A DNA stretch of 64,000 bases from Tubiluchus corallicola (lineage: Eukaryota; Priapulida; Priapulimorpha; Priapulimorphida; Tubiluchidae). The notes below the pieces were generated by a model that was given only the letters and a program-made list of their open reading frames with translations, searched no databases and had not been told where the DNA came from. The translations under genes and the position numbers were made by a program. Where the stretch lies: contig JAQGDQ010000055.1 of NCBI GenBank assembly GCA_030141605.1, positions 579,001-643,000 of the forward strand. The letters are read 5' to 3'. Shown here piece by piece: positions 60,401 through 64,000 of the stretch (its first letter is position 1; the number at the start of each line of letters is the position of its first letter).

Positions 60401-63261
60401 TCTTTTGTGCCGTAGCTTATTGCACAAGATTTATTTCTTGTTTAGGCGACAGATCTCCCAGATGAGCTGACAGATCGTGCAGTTGGTCATTTTGAATTCG
60501 TGTGGTGTCGTACTAATGGCATAACACCGAAGAAGATGTTCAACTTCCTTCCACCTTCATTGCTAGGAGACGTGTCGCTTGCACTCTACAACAATGTGAT
60601 CAATGAGGTTTATCTGAATTTGTTACATAATGGTTTATTTATAACTTGAAAAGCTTGCTTCATGTTTAGGTTTGCAGACTACCAGACAATCAGCAAGCAA
60701 CAAAGAAGATAGGAACTCTAATTGAGTGACTAAAAATCCTGAACACATTTATGTTTTTATTAAAATGTTTGACCACTTAAACATGTCAACTTGTCGACGA
60801 GATCTATAGAAGTTGCTGCCTGACTGAATCAAAAGACATAGTGAAGTTGATAAGTGTTTTTGTTGTAGATATTGACTACTGAGTCTGCTATTATGTGTAA
60901 TTTTTTTATAAACCTATTTTTTATTTAATATTATGAAGCCTGAGGTAAGCAGTCTAACTAAGCTGATTTGAACCCCAGGCTTACACATACATGGGAAATT
61001 ACAAAAAAAAACATACAGATATAGACAAGCAATAAAGCATAGGAGACATTACGGTATAATAAAAAATAATACATTACACTCTGTAAGCTCACTAATTTCT
61101 AAAATAACTTTAAAGTACTGAATATCAAAAATGATTAATTTCTACGGTGAAATCTATTGGTCTCCTTAATATATCTCTACACTAATTGAAATATGTGTAC
61201 ATTTAGATCGTGGCTTAGTTGCGAATTACGAGATAGAAGAATTGATATTTTATCCTGTGAATTGAGGTTATCGAAATTAACAGCTATGCTATTAGAAGTA
61301 AATAAATCATTAAATCATTGAGTTTTTGATGGAGTTGGCTTCTACTTGCAATAAACAAAGGGCAATCAAGCAGAAAATGGTGAACATTTTCAGTATGATA
61401 TCCACAAAAACAATTTTTACTAACAGTATTTCCAGTAGAATCCTTACAACCATGGCTGTGTAGATGATCATTAAGTTGTGAGAAACCACAAATCTTAACC
61501 TGGTGTGGTGAATTACGATTGGAATATTTCCATATGCAAAATATTTTGGTCGATCAAAAAAAAACCAATGTATTATTACTTTAGCCATGAACATACTAAT
61601 CGATGTAGTACATTTAATATTAGACGGTAAGTTATTCCACTTAGCAAAAGTTGAAGGAAAAAATGAAATTCTTAAGTAATCATAATGCACTTGGTACAAA
61701 GAGAAATCATCTACATTTCTTAGTGAATAGTCAGAAATATCTCTGTTTCGAACAGGTAACAATTCATGCAAAAATAAAGATGATACTCTATTGACGATTT
61801 TATAAAACATAGTGAGTCTATGAAGTTTATGTCTGTTTGCTAGAAAATTGAAGTTGCTATCGAACATGAGATTATATGTATTAGATCCTTTCATAACCTT
61901 ACTGCAAATATGGGCAGCACGCTTCTGCACATTATCAGTTAAATCAGACAAAATCAAAGAAAGATTACAACATACACAATCAACATATTCAAGGATAGGC
62001 CTAATCATTGCTTTGTAAAGATGTTCCAGTACAGGACGTGGAACATAGCAAGAAGTTTTCTTTAGTAATTACATCAACACTTAATTCGGCTTTCTCAATG
62101 ATGAACTTGACATGAGCATTCCATTTTAAAATGGAATGCAAGTATAAACCTAAATGTTTATGAGTGTCTACCCAATCCAGTTGTCTATTATTAAGATGCA
62201 AACTGGGATAGGTAAGTAAATTAGATTTGTTACTAAATAACATGACTATGGATTTTACTGCGTTAAATGTAACATTCCACTGAAGTGCCCACAGTTCGAT
62301 AATTTTTAATTTATCATTTAATTTATGAATGCTGGCTGTTGGATCATGTACAATTTTGAGTAAAGTTATATCGTCTGCAAACAGACAAATATCACTTTTG
62401 ATGTGACATTTTAAATTGTCAATAAATATTAAGAATAAAATTGGCTGTAATGTGGAACCTTCTGGTACACCTGCATTAAAAGGAGCAAATTCAGATGACT
62501 AGCCATTGATTATAACTTTCTGTCGACGGCCTGATCAATAAGATTCAAATCGTTTCAGCAATGATCCTGTAATACCATACTGATTTAATTTAAAAATTAA
62601 TCCCCTATGCCAAACCTTATCAAAAGCTTTGGAAATATCTAGGAAGACAGTCAAGACATCACTACTATTATCTAAATTCTTGTATATTTTATGGGTAATA
62701 AATAACAGTTGATAAACAGTACCGTCATTTGGTTTAAAGCCGGAATTTTTACTAGTTAATACACAGGCAAGTAATTACACAAGGATCCATTGACATTTGT
62801 TGCCTGAAGTCGGTGAAGAAACTGTAGTATTTCACTTGAGCTTATACCAATACTTCTTGTAGCAGATTGATAGTAACTAGGCTTCAAAATTATGTGGCAG
62901 ATACTAGACTACTAAGTAACACTGGGGGATGGCTAGTGATCAACTTGTGAAAACAAGTAGTGTGTGTGTGTTGCGTACTACTAGTTACAAGCTTTGCTAT
63001 CTACAAGCAAGTTTTGGACCATCATGTTGAGCACAGGTATTTTTTTGCCTGGGTACTAAGCTTTTAAAAACACTTTATAAACATATGAATTCAGTGTTGT
63101 GTCATGAATGGAGATGTCATATATGACTGCTTTTCTGTTTGAAGGTTCCAGAATTCAAAGGTGTAGACCTGAGTTTTCGCAAACTGTTAGCCAAAACAAT
63201 GAAGCCACTGTATGTTATGAAAGGTGAATACATTATTCGTAAACACGATGTCGGTCTCGAG
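15336..63261 (+). CDS. CNGK: CNGK: multi-repeat K+-type cyclic-nucleotide-gated channel (3' end beyond window)
   Basis: Thirty-three exons join with GT-AG junctions in one frame (5,787 nt, 1,929 codons). The protein is a chain of complete 6-TM CNG/HCN-like modules, each S1-S6, C-linker and CNBD. Repeat I is encoded by 17584-31472 and repeat II by 42017-53365. Repeat III starts at 56436 and continues past the window; a fourth is expected by analogy with the four-repeat CNGK channels of sea-urchin and zebrafish sperm. Selectivity filters read SIGYGD, SLGYGD and SVGYGD, the K+-type filter, unlike Na+/Ca2+-passing CNG channels. S4 segments keep basic residues (LRLNHLLRFYRI, YLKLNRLLKLWK, LFRMNRLLHFYQI). 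Family role: plasma-membrane, cGMP-opened K+ channel hyperpolarising flagellated or ciliated cells. The linker between repeats I and II is unusually long. No stop or frameshift breaks the joined frame. Confidence 0.9.
15660..17365 (+). mobile_element. Non-LTR retrotransposon (LINE) remnant, CR1/Jockey-like
   Basis: Same strand as the channel, in its second intron. Broken frames carry, in order: an endonuclease piece (YININLLQ...LYPNRFFSVITQPAYMT, then SLIDHYTHINNN) at 15660-15890; the linker to the RT (KTYKLSQSAYKRNYYK) near 16190; RT palm motifs GSILAPLFFLIYINDLPYS and CLFADDTSFFF at 16480-16580; and the ORF2 tail (GVKLWNSFPHHV...FRHHLRIY stop) ending about 17362. Many stops and shifts; inactive. 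Confidence 0.8.
17584..18096 (+). CDS. CNGK: CNGK exon: repeat I S1-S4
   Basis: Acceptor TATTTTCTAG, donor G|GTAAGC. Encodes the pre-S1 region, S1 (FCVVLTCILLPYIFAL), S2 (SLDVIFVFDMIILFFTAY), S3 (FKFSLDLVSALPFEFLAL) and S4 (LRLNHLLRFYRI). If upstream exons are not used, translation could start at ATG 17628 (MSDTEVG). Confidence 0.92.
18777..18974 (+). CDS. CNGK: CNGK exon: repeat I S5 and turret
   Basis: Acceptor TTAATCTTCTAG, donor G|GTATGA. Encodes the S4-S5 linker, S5 (LRYLIFGVLLTHYIACGWYA) and the extracellular turret with several His residues (HSHCHYHSWVHHNG) and an N-glycosylation-type NIT. Phases 1 to 1. Confidence 0.9.
20849..20930 (+). CDS. CNGK: CNGK exon: repeat I pore helix
   Basis: Acceptor ATATTTTTTAG, donor GG|GTATGA. 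Encodes ETVEWSITPLRRYVISLYWS, then AATVTSIG, stopping inside the filter; the YGD is in the next exon. Confidence 0.92.
23338..23515 (+). CDS. CNGK: CNGK exon: repeat I filter and S6
   Basis: Acceptor CTTTTTTCAG, donor ATG|GTGAGC. Completes TSIGYGD, then S6 (FAIVAMLAGIAMFFGVLLGG) and the start of the C-linker (SRRAKFLHRFNAVKSRM). The GYGD filter predicts K+ selectivity. Confidence 0.93.
23613..23777 (+). CDS. CNGK: CNGK exon: repeat I C-linker
   Basis: Acceptor TTGTTTTCAG, donor GGG|GTAAGT. Encodes the C-linker helices (YSIQKIVKRIFEYCWEKQKG ... LISNEQFLKG), with the usual spacing to the CNBD in the next exon. Phase 0-0. Confidence 0.9.
24271..25125. repeat. Direct duplication of a ~200-bp repeat (24271-24460 and 24904-25125)
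   Basis: Both copies share GTGTCAGCTTTTTTT, CTTCACTAAAC, AGGAAGCTTTTTTAACTA, AATTACTAGATCAGTGTC and TTTACT(C/T)GCTGACAAAGAAA. The second copy has an insertion of about 35 bp. Unknown repeat family in the 5.6-kb intron of repeat I. Confidence 0.7.
25935..28767. mobile_element. Long-terminal-inverted-repeat (foldback-type) element
   Basis: About 420-bp inverted arms, left 25935-26355 and right 28345-28767. Termini read TTAAGAGTCATTCCGTGAGAAAA on the left and its near-complement TTTTCTCGCGGAATGACTCTTAA on the right. Internal shared blocks include AAATCACCGATTTTGTTCAT, CAGATGTACCCCACAGCC and CTCCACTGGGGCGGGT. TTAA at both edges suits a TTAA target. The interior (26360-28340) has no transposase I recognise and carries a large microsatellite. 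Confidence 0.75.
27476..28143. repeat. (GACAGAGA)n-type microsatellite
   Basis: About 670 bp of GACACAGAGA/GACAGAGAGA purine-rich repeat inside the long-inverted-repeat element. The long open frames on both strands (poly RE/TQ and poly LSV/CLS) are repeat artefacts. Confidence 0.95.
29383..29535 (+). CDS. CNGK: CNGK exon: repeat I CNBD, first half
   Basis: Acceptor TGGCATTTTTAG, donor GAG|GTATGA. Encodes VALFQDDIVEVGFKRMIS, then YMPGQFIFKRGNLGEKVYYL, HKGLIE: the CNBD A-helix and first beta strands. A 5.6-kb intron full of transposon sequence precedes it. Phase 0-0. Confidence 0.92.
29696..30368 (+). mobile_element. TTAAAG-ended MITE family B, copy 2
   Basis: About 673 bp, starting TGTAAAGGACAAGAAAAGG and ending TTTTTGTGCTTTAA. 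It matches 329-1000 in reverse complement over its full length. It lies in the intron between the two halves of the repeat I CNBD and is non-coding. Confidence 0.75.
30999..31061 (+). CDS. CNGK: CNGK exon: repeat I CNBD, central strand
   Basis: A 21-codon exon: VLTDDDQTTVAFLEEGVVLG then E. Acceptor TATATTTCTAG, donor GAG|GTAAAC. It carries the GE of the phosphate-binding cassette. Phase 0-0. Confidence 0.88.
31358..31472 (+). CDS. CNGK: CNGK exon: repeat I CNBD, phosphate-binding cassette
   Basis: Acceptor TTTGCTTACAG, donor G|GTAAGT. Encodes LHLIYALPKTASARAVTS, then CYLWVLDRSNARTILSYYPG. The usual Arg before (T/S)A is Lys here (PKTASARA), so nucleotide binding may be weak. Confidence 0.9.
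31473..32433 (+). other. CNGK intron, nothing recognised
   Basis: AT-rich intron with no coding or paired-repeat signal that I can support. Confidence 0.5.
32434..32513 (+). CDS. CNGK: CNGK exon: repeat I CNBD C-helix
   Basis: Acceptor TTATTTTTAG; donor AAG|GTTTTT is poor. Encodes VEKRLVEVLKQRCVTAVAVS then RTVPRHK, following the phase 1 end of the preceding exon and ending in phase 0. It looks like the end of the CNBD C-helix. Confidence 0.7.
33796..33885 (+). CDS. CNGK: CNGK exon: start of I-II linker
   Basis: Acceptor CTGTTTGTAG, donor GAG|GTTAGT. Thirty codons: QGSAVMLRKLDEGDSLKHNS, LSYPFGDTRE. It contains a SLSYPFGD segment faintly like the later S[LI]xYPEI motifs. Cytosolic linker. Phase 0-0. 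Confidence 0.75.
34144..34539 (+). CDS. CNGK: CNGK exon: I-II linker, large polar exon
   Basis: A 132-codon exon with acceptor CCTTTTAG and donor AAG|GTATGG. Polar and Lys/Gln/Ser-rich, probably disordered; contains TERRMSQARSS, an RRxS kinase-type site. Begins RSVSIVSFDEAVIQLEIED. Phase 0-0. No domain recognised. Confidence 0.8.
34681..34800 (+). CDS. Possible extra linker exon (unplaced)
   Basis: After a CAG at 34678-34680, the frame reads YLMNVIKSKKLPDSVKRLAA, KKGKEKADEEAATFGQSL, a Lys-rich coding-like stretch. Its start fits phase 0, but the only good donor (AAAAAAG|GTAAAG at about 34748) leaves phase 1. It therefore cannot join the exon at 35394 without breaking frame. It may be an alternative exon or a chance ORF. 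Confidence 0.25.
35394..35489 (+). CDS. CNGK: CNGK exon: I-II linker, RRIS exon
   Basis: Acceptor TTCTTTATAG, donor AAT|GTAAGT. Thirty-two codons: EGINLVTLSDMKLRNLVT, then QKRRISLDSAGRDN with an RRxS site. Phase 0-0. Confidence 0.8.
36014..36097 (+). CDS. CNGK: CNGK exon: I-II linker, Glu/Gln-rich exon
   Basis: Acceptor GCGTTTAG, donor GAG|GTTTGC. Twenty-eight codons: EQQFLAEAQKREQQEASSDP then ASASTNIE, a short helical-looking piece followed by a Ser/Ala tail. Phase 0-0. Confidence 0.75.
36098..37639 (+). other. CNGK linker intron, nothing firm
   Basis: AT-rich intron with scattered short ORFs and no recognisable coding signal. TAAATTTATAAATTTG-type AT repeats occur near 37263. The TTCATACAATTAGCACAATTTA segment near 37330 resembles ATCATGCAATCAGCATAATTTA near 56150, so a dispersed repeat is likely. 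Confidence 0.4.
37640..37765 (+). CDS. CNGK: CNGK exon: linker YPEI repeat 1
   Basis: Acceptor ACTTTTTCAG, donor CAG|GTTGAT. Begins PQKSLVYPEIGLLHCDADG and contains an internal direct repeat of DLNVAKPED. First of three consecutive exons beginning with a related [RP][RQ]xS[LI]xYPEIxLL motif. Phase 0-0. Confidence 0.88.
37766..39386 (+). other. CNGK linker intron, nothing recognised
   Basis: AT-rich intron with short non-conserved ORFs only; no transposon ends or RNA genes seen. Confidence 0.5.
39387..39488 (+). CDS. CNGK: CNGK exon: linker YPEI repeat 2
   Basis: Acceptor AATTATTTCAG, donor GAG|GTACAC. Thirty-four codons: RRQSITYPEIDLLKCDYDGD then SLAGEKVEQVDVEE. It shares the start motif and the C-D-x-D-G-D/S pattern with the exon at 37640; RRQS is a kinase-type site. 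Phase 0-0. Confidence 0.9.
39670..39882 (+). CDS. CNGK: CNGK exon: linker YPEI repeat 3
   Basis: Acceptor CACTTTCAG, donor GGG|GTTAGC. Begins RRKSLVYPEISLLGIDVEHE and continues with Glu/Pro/Lys-rich sequence (EPIYEVPTEPKSAYIEPKAE) ending KKAVSFEVAPG. Third related exon, with the same phase 0-0 and an RRxS site. Confidence 0.9.
40118..40701 (-). mobile_element. TTAAAG-ended MITE family A, copy 4
   Basis: 584 bp; TTAAAGGAAGACAGGATGA at the left and GGGCCCAGTTTTGCTTTAA at the right. Interior blocks GCTACCCCATTTTCAAG, CAAATTTCAAATTTACTG and GTGGTAATAATTCTTTCA are shared with copies 3 and 6. In a linker intron; non-coding. Confidence 0.85.
41163..41210 (+). CDS. CNGK: CNGK micro-exon before repeat II
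   Basis: A 16-codon exon, SVTKAQANALKSHIEG, with a good acceptor (CCTTTTTTCAG) and donor GGG|GTATGT. Phase 0-0. It is too short for homology; accepted for splice sites and continuous phase. Confidence 0.65.
42017..42263 (+). CDS. CNGK: CNGK exon: repeat II S1-S2
   Basis: Acceptor TTGCATTAAACAG, donor A|GTAAGC. Encodes the pre-S1 region, S1 (IVLLALYVFFFYTYVACF), then S2 (ALLFTYLVESFFVADIIVQM). An upstream in-frame continuation exists, so the exact acceptor is moderately certain. Confidence 0.85.
42755..42828 (-). mobile_element. MITE family A, internally deleted 74-bp copy
   Basis: Left end TTAAAGGAAGACAATATT joins directly to AAAGAGTAGATTGTTTTGA and the right end GGGTCCAGTTTTGCTTTAA. Both termini of the family are present, but about 510 bp of interior is missing. 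Confidence 0.75.
43213..43379 (+). CDS. CNGK: CNGK exon: repeat II S3-S4
   Basis: Acceptor GGATTTTTAG, donor AAG|GTTTGC. Encodes RDWQSIKRNYLMTVNFAYDL, LSVIPFEIVAIVM (S3) and YLTYLKLNRLLKLWK (S4, Lys/Arg at the periodic positions). Phases 1 to 0. Confidence 0.93.
43790..44010 (+). mobile_element. LINE ORF2 C-terminal fragment
   Basis: The frame at 43806-44000 reads LTTRQSNLVFIPTAKSNSGT, RQFIVRASKHYNQ, ...FKNKLRELLINSR stop. This is the usual tail of CR1/Jockey-type ORF2 (R..N...P...G...F..RA...WN......FK..L...L). It lies in the intron between repeat II S4 and S5. Confidence 0.55.
44920..45050 (+). CDS. CNGK: CNGK exon: repeat II S5
   Basis: Acceptor CCATTTTTAG, donor GG|GTGAGT. Encodes VEHYFKKLENRLDVSLSAVR, then TVRFLIYILAITHIGGCLWY (S5) and LIA. 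Phases 0 to 2. Confidence 0.92.
46232..46304 (+). CDS. CNGK: CNGK exon: repeat II turret, first part
   Basis: Acceptor TGCTTTTCAG, donor TGG|GTAAGA. Encodes KWFTGPAHAHEQSWLYWSLK then RDIW, on the extracellular side between S5 and the pore helix. Phases 2 to 0. Confidence 0.85.
47281..47663 (+). CDS. CNGK: CNGK exon: repeat II acidic turret, pore and S6
   Basis: Acceptor TGCCTACAG, donor CG|GTATGT. The first ~65 codons form an acidic turret extension (LEILEIEKGAS..., SLDDDDENDRDHGHEEED). Then come the pore helix and filter (YAVSLYWAAVTLSSLGYGDI) and S6 (GYIVAIIVMFAGVLLYGFVL). GYGD is intact. Confidence 0.93.
48760..48876 (+). CDS. CNGK: CNGK exon: repeat II C-linker, first part
   Basis: Acceptor ATTTTGCAG, donor AG|GTGAGT. 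Encodes VKYQTMVSAIKKFMSVQKLK, then PGLQKQVVAYMTQIWYKYR, the A'-B' helices of the C-linker. Phases 2 to 2. Confidence 0.92.
49196..49295 (+). CDS. CNGK: CNGK exon: repeat II C-linker, second part
   Basis: Acceptor TTTGTTTACAG, donor GAG|GTAATG. Encodes GEELPGTRQKIYSDLPSNLQ, then QDIAISEAALFLE, the standard DLP..L..DIA motif ahead of the CNBD. Confidence 0.93.
51063..51521. mobile_element. TA-target TIR element inserted in a minisatellite
   Basis: Termini TACCGTATTTTCCCGTGTAT and, on the right, ATACACGGGAAAATACGGTA are near-perfect inverted repeats, with AAGAGACCC continuing inward on both sides. Flanks GCATTAAATGAAG|TA and TA|GCTAGGAAGGG reconstruct one uninterrupted minisatellite unit with a single TA, giving a clean TA target duplication. 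No transposase. Confidence 0.85.
51523..51655. repeat. 29-30-bp minisatellite
   Basis: About 4.5 units of AGCTAGGAAGGGTGTAGCAT plus TAAATGAAGT, alternating AGCTAGGAAGG/AGCTATGAAGG and AGCAAGAAGG. A partial unit also precedes the TIR element at about 51048-51062, so that element landed inside the array. Confidence 0.85.
51980..52381. mobile_element. Tc1/mariner-pogo-like MITE, copy A
   Basis: TACACTCATGTCTCGATTTG at the left and CCAAACCGAGATATAAATGTA at the right form inverted termini with TA on both sides. The interior matches copy B at 57112-57483 (AATGTAGAATCAGTCGTCTAA, TGATGTAATGATGAAAACAA). Non-coding. Confidence 0.75.
52457..52603 (+). CDS. CNGK: CNGK exon: repeat II CNBD, first half
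   Basis: Acceptor TTTTCACACTCAG, donor ACG|GTACTG. Encodes LPFFCDVDVKFLRQLLLK, then FSAGQIIIYAGDVAEEMYLL, RRGICT. Standard CNBD fold start. Phase 0-0. Confidence 0.93.
52640..52765. repeat. ACTT/ACTC tetranucleotide repeat
   Basis: An imperfect run of CTTACTTGCTTATTTATTTA and CTCACTCACTCAGTCACTCA units directly downstream of the CNBD exon. Simple sequence within the intron. Confidence 0.85.
53096..53365 (+). CDS. CNGK: CNGK exon: repeat II CNBD, second half
   Basis: Acceptor TGTTATAG, donor CCC|GTGAGT. Encodes LLTNDLKDVIAEVGPGQAFG, ELALLVIDYSPVTIRAKTAV, then ISRSSFETVCEQFPLVKAQF. The GEL of the cassette is present, but the Arg-(T/S)-Ala is replaced by SPVT. Phase 0-0. Confidence 0.93.
53620..54207 (+). 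mobile_element. TTAAAG-ended MITE family A, copy 6 (best preserved)
   Basis: 588 bp, TTAAAGCAAAACCGGACCC at the left and AATCATCCTGTTTTCCTTTAA at the right. The ends pair as TTAAAG(C/G)AAAAC(C/A)GGA. It is the clearest copy for defining the family termini, in the intron after the repeat II CNBD. Non-coding. Confidence 0.88.
54681..54838 (+). CDS. CNGK: CNGK exon: II-III linker
   Basis: Acceptor CGCCTTTTCAG, donor AG|GTACTT. Encodes VRSTLDLIKDAHRSREEIPL, DHILSFKLHKDNSDYNVVFQ, TSPARFVKYLLMR, the short linker leading into repeat III. Phases 0 to 2. Confidence 0.85.
54839..56435 (+). other. CNGK intron, nothing firm
   Basis: AT-rich. Segments near 56130-56340 (ATTCGATTTGATTCAAATTCAG and neighbours) resemble 37310-37560, suggesting two copies of one dispersed repeat; ends not resolved. 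Confidence 0.4.
56436..56603 (+). CDS. CNGK: CNGK exon: repeat III S1-S2
   Basis: Acceptor TTTTATTTTAG, donor AT|GTACGC. Encodes RTFLPNGKFITAWQIMRVGV, then S1 (AILHMVIVPIHASLLY) and S2 (IFAYILDLVSAADI). Phases 2 to 2; the split Ile codon joins YVKLHT in the next exon. Confidence 0.92.
57112..57483. mobile_element. Tc1/mariner-pogo-like MITE, copy B
   Basis: TACACTCCTATCTCGGTTTG at the left pairs with CGGTTTACCGAGATATGATGTA at the right, flanked by TA. Sequence similar to copy A at 51980-52381 throughout. In the S2-S3 intron of repeat III. Confidence 0.78.
57659..57937 (+). CDS. CNGK: CNGK exon: repeat III S2-S4
   Basis: Acceptor TTTTTTACTCCAG, donor AG|GTAAAT. Encodes YVKLHTCYYNSQGRLV, S3 (FMMDFFSTLPIEFIAFGL) and S4 (VLTLFRMNRLLHFYQI), which has fewer basic residues than repeat I. 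Phases 2 to 2. Confidence 0.93.
58031..58454 (+). CDS. CNGK: CNGK exon: repeat III S5, pore and S6
   Basis: Acceptor ACTTTTTCAG, donor GCG|GTAAGC. Encodes S5 (YTFLSVIFINLFTCLFFNLA), a turret with two Cys (ACPP, NVCGEN), the pore (YWASATAISVGYGDITPQN) and S6 (IPLIVGGVVFFGYIIAKIAA). Phases 2 to 0. GYGD intact. Confidence 0.95.
59127..59791. mobile_element. TA-flanked MITE with TACAGTA ends
   Basis: TACAGTAGGTGCCGCTTAAT + AGACTCA at the left is the imperfect inverse of GAGTCTATAAATGGCGTGTACTGTA at the right; about 665 bp. Just inside, the left end has GACCCAATTAATCGACTG and the right end AGGTCAATTAAGCAACC. Non-coding; in the repeat III S6/C-linker intron. Confidence 0.7.
59948..60053. repeat. 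43-bp tandem repeat
   Basis: About 2.5 units of TTGCCCTATGGTAACAGTTA + CTGCTTTGATATAAGTGGTGAAA. The second and third copies are nearly identical, so the duplication is recent. Confidence 0.9.
60446..60607 (+). CDS. CNGK: CNGK exon: repeat III C-linker
   Basis: Acceptor TTCTTGTTTAG, donor GAG|GTTTAT. Encodes ATDLPDELTDRAVGHFEFVW, then FNFLPPSLLGDVSLALYNNV, INE, the C-linker with its LP..L..D motif. Phase 0-0. Confidence 0.92.
61300..62790 (-). mobile_element. Non-LTR retrotransposon (LINE) remnant, antisense to channel
   Basis: Read on the minus strand from about 62790 down: LDISKAFDKVWHRGLIFKLN, a GVPEGSTLQPILFLIFIDNL block, CLFADDITLL (62341-62398), then HKHLGLYL, and the ORF2 tail (MIRPILEYVDCVCCNLSLIL, VQKRAAHICSK, SFFPSTFAKWNNLPSNIK) to about 61520. 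Stops and frame changes make it inactive. It sits in the repeat III C-linker/CNBD intron. Confidence 0.85.
63145..63261 (+). CDS. CNGK: CNGK exon: repeat III CNBD, first part
   Basis: The acceptor is TTTGAAG (weak pyrimidine tract), donor GAG|GTAAGT. Encodes VPEFKGVDLSFRKLLAKTMK, then PLYVMKGEYIIRKHDVGLE, the first strands of the CNBD. Phase 0-0. The rest of this domain lies beyond the window. Confidence 0.9.
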
Positions 63262-64000
63262 GTAAGTACGGTGTCACTGTGCATATCTCTAATGTAGTTA
63301 CTGCCTTGTCGAACAGTGAATAAGATTTAAAACATTTCATTTTTTGTCAAATATTATTTTTTATCTTACAGAAAGTTTGGCTCAAAATGTCTGTAATCCT
63401 AAAAGATTATAAGAATGCAAGATGTTAAAGTGTTATTCATCTAGCTGTAGATCATCATTAGTGAATAGCTGCTATGTCTACTGTAGACACAGGGTTCTCA
63501 TATAAAACAATTTACCAGGACACAAACTAAATTTTGAAAGATTTTTACAGCAGTTTATCCAATAGACGAGACACTTATGCTTGTCATCACTGCACTTTTC
63601 TACCTGAATAAAATTCTATATACTTATTGATTTTAAAAAATTTATCAGTGTATATTTAGCCTTACGTAGTGCTCGTGTTTCATTAAAAGCTTGTCAATGA
63701 GTTCAGAACTAACTGCTTATGTAACAGTCTTATAAGAACTTTTTGCAAATATGTATAGTTGTTTTTAGTGATCCAAAGTATTTCACAATTTTGTACTTTG
63801 TATATGTTTGGAAGAAGAAAATGAAAATCGGTGATTAGTCAGTCAGTCCGTGTTCCGTCCACGTACGTGGAGATTGGAGATCTTGTAATGCCATTCTACT
63901 CTATTTTTACTCTTACTGATGATGGTATTCCTTTTCGTAATTTTAGTCCTGTCATTGATATCATCTAGTCCTCCTGCTGTCTTCCTTTAGCTCTTCTCCC
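63262..64000 (+). other. CNGK intron running off the window
   Basis: No continuation of the repeat III CNBD (expected MYYI.RG-like sequence) is seen before the window ends. AT-rich, nothing recognised. Confidence 0.6.

Noticed and set aside
1-64000. CRISPR arrays, bacterial operons, tRNA or rRNA genes
   Set aside because: Tandem repeats here lack spacer structure, genes are intron-split and eukaryotic, and no cloverleaf or rRNA core sequence was seen by eye.

Overview
The window is eukaryotic, AT-rich nuclear DNA from an animal. Genes are split by GT-AG introns, introns and spacers are packed with MITE-like and LINE debris, and long microsatellites are present. Gene content (methanethiol oxidase, a GLB1-like beta-galactosidase and a multi-repeat K+-type cyclic-nucleotide-gated channel of the CNGK type known from sea-urchin and fish sperm) fits an aquatic invertebrate metazoan. 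I cannot name the phylum from sequence alone.

Layout. (1) 1-8390, plus strand: the last four recognisable exons of SELENBP1 (methanethiol oxidase), with introns holding MITEs, a GC-rich anomalous block, a TG-rich satellite and a CTG/CTA/CCA triplet array just before the last exon. (2) 8391-11235: tail-to-tail spacer with one MITE. (3) 11236-13317, minus strand: an uninterrupted GH35 beta-galactosidase ORF (693 aa) with an N-terminal membrane anchor. (4) 13318-14778: head-to-head spacer with an NRF1-like palindrome between two CCAAT boxes and another MITE. (5) About 14779 to beyond 64000, plus strand: one very large gene for a pseudotetrameric CNGK channel. I could join 33 exons in a continuous reading frame (5,787 nt, 1,929 codons, plus a possible 45-codon first exon). 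They cover repeat I complete, repeat II complete, and repeat III up to the start of its cyclic-nucleotide-binding domain (CNBD). A fourth repeat is expected downstream.

The channel is the main interest. All three pore loops read GYGD (K+-type). The CNBDs of repeats I and II lack the usual phosphate-binding Arg. Repeat II has a long acidic insertion in its pore turret. The repeat I-II linker (about 410 aa) is built largely of phase 0-0 exons; three consecutive exons begin with related [RP][RQ]xSxxYPEIxLL motifs, and four RRxS kinase-type sites lie in the linker.

Mobile DNA. A TTAAAG-ended MITE family has six copies (one internally deleted to 74 bp). A second TTAAAG-ended family has two full copies plus one split by a 2.8 kb long-inverted-repeat element that carries a GACAGAGA microsatellite. 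There are TA-target MITEs (one inserted in a minisatellite) and several non-LTR retrotransposon fragments. No rRNA, tRNA or CRISPR features were seen.
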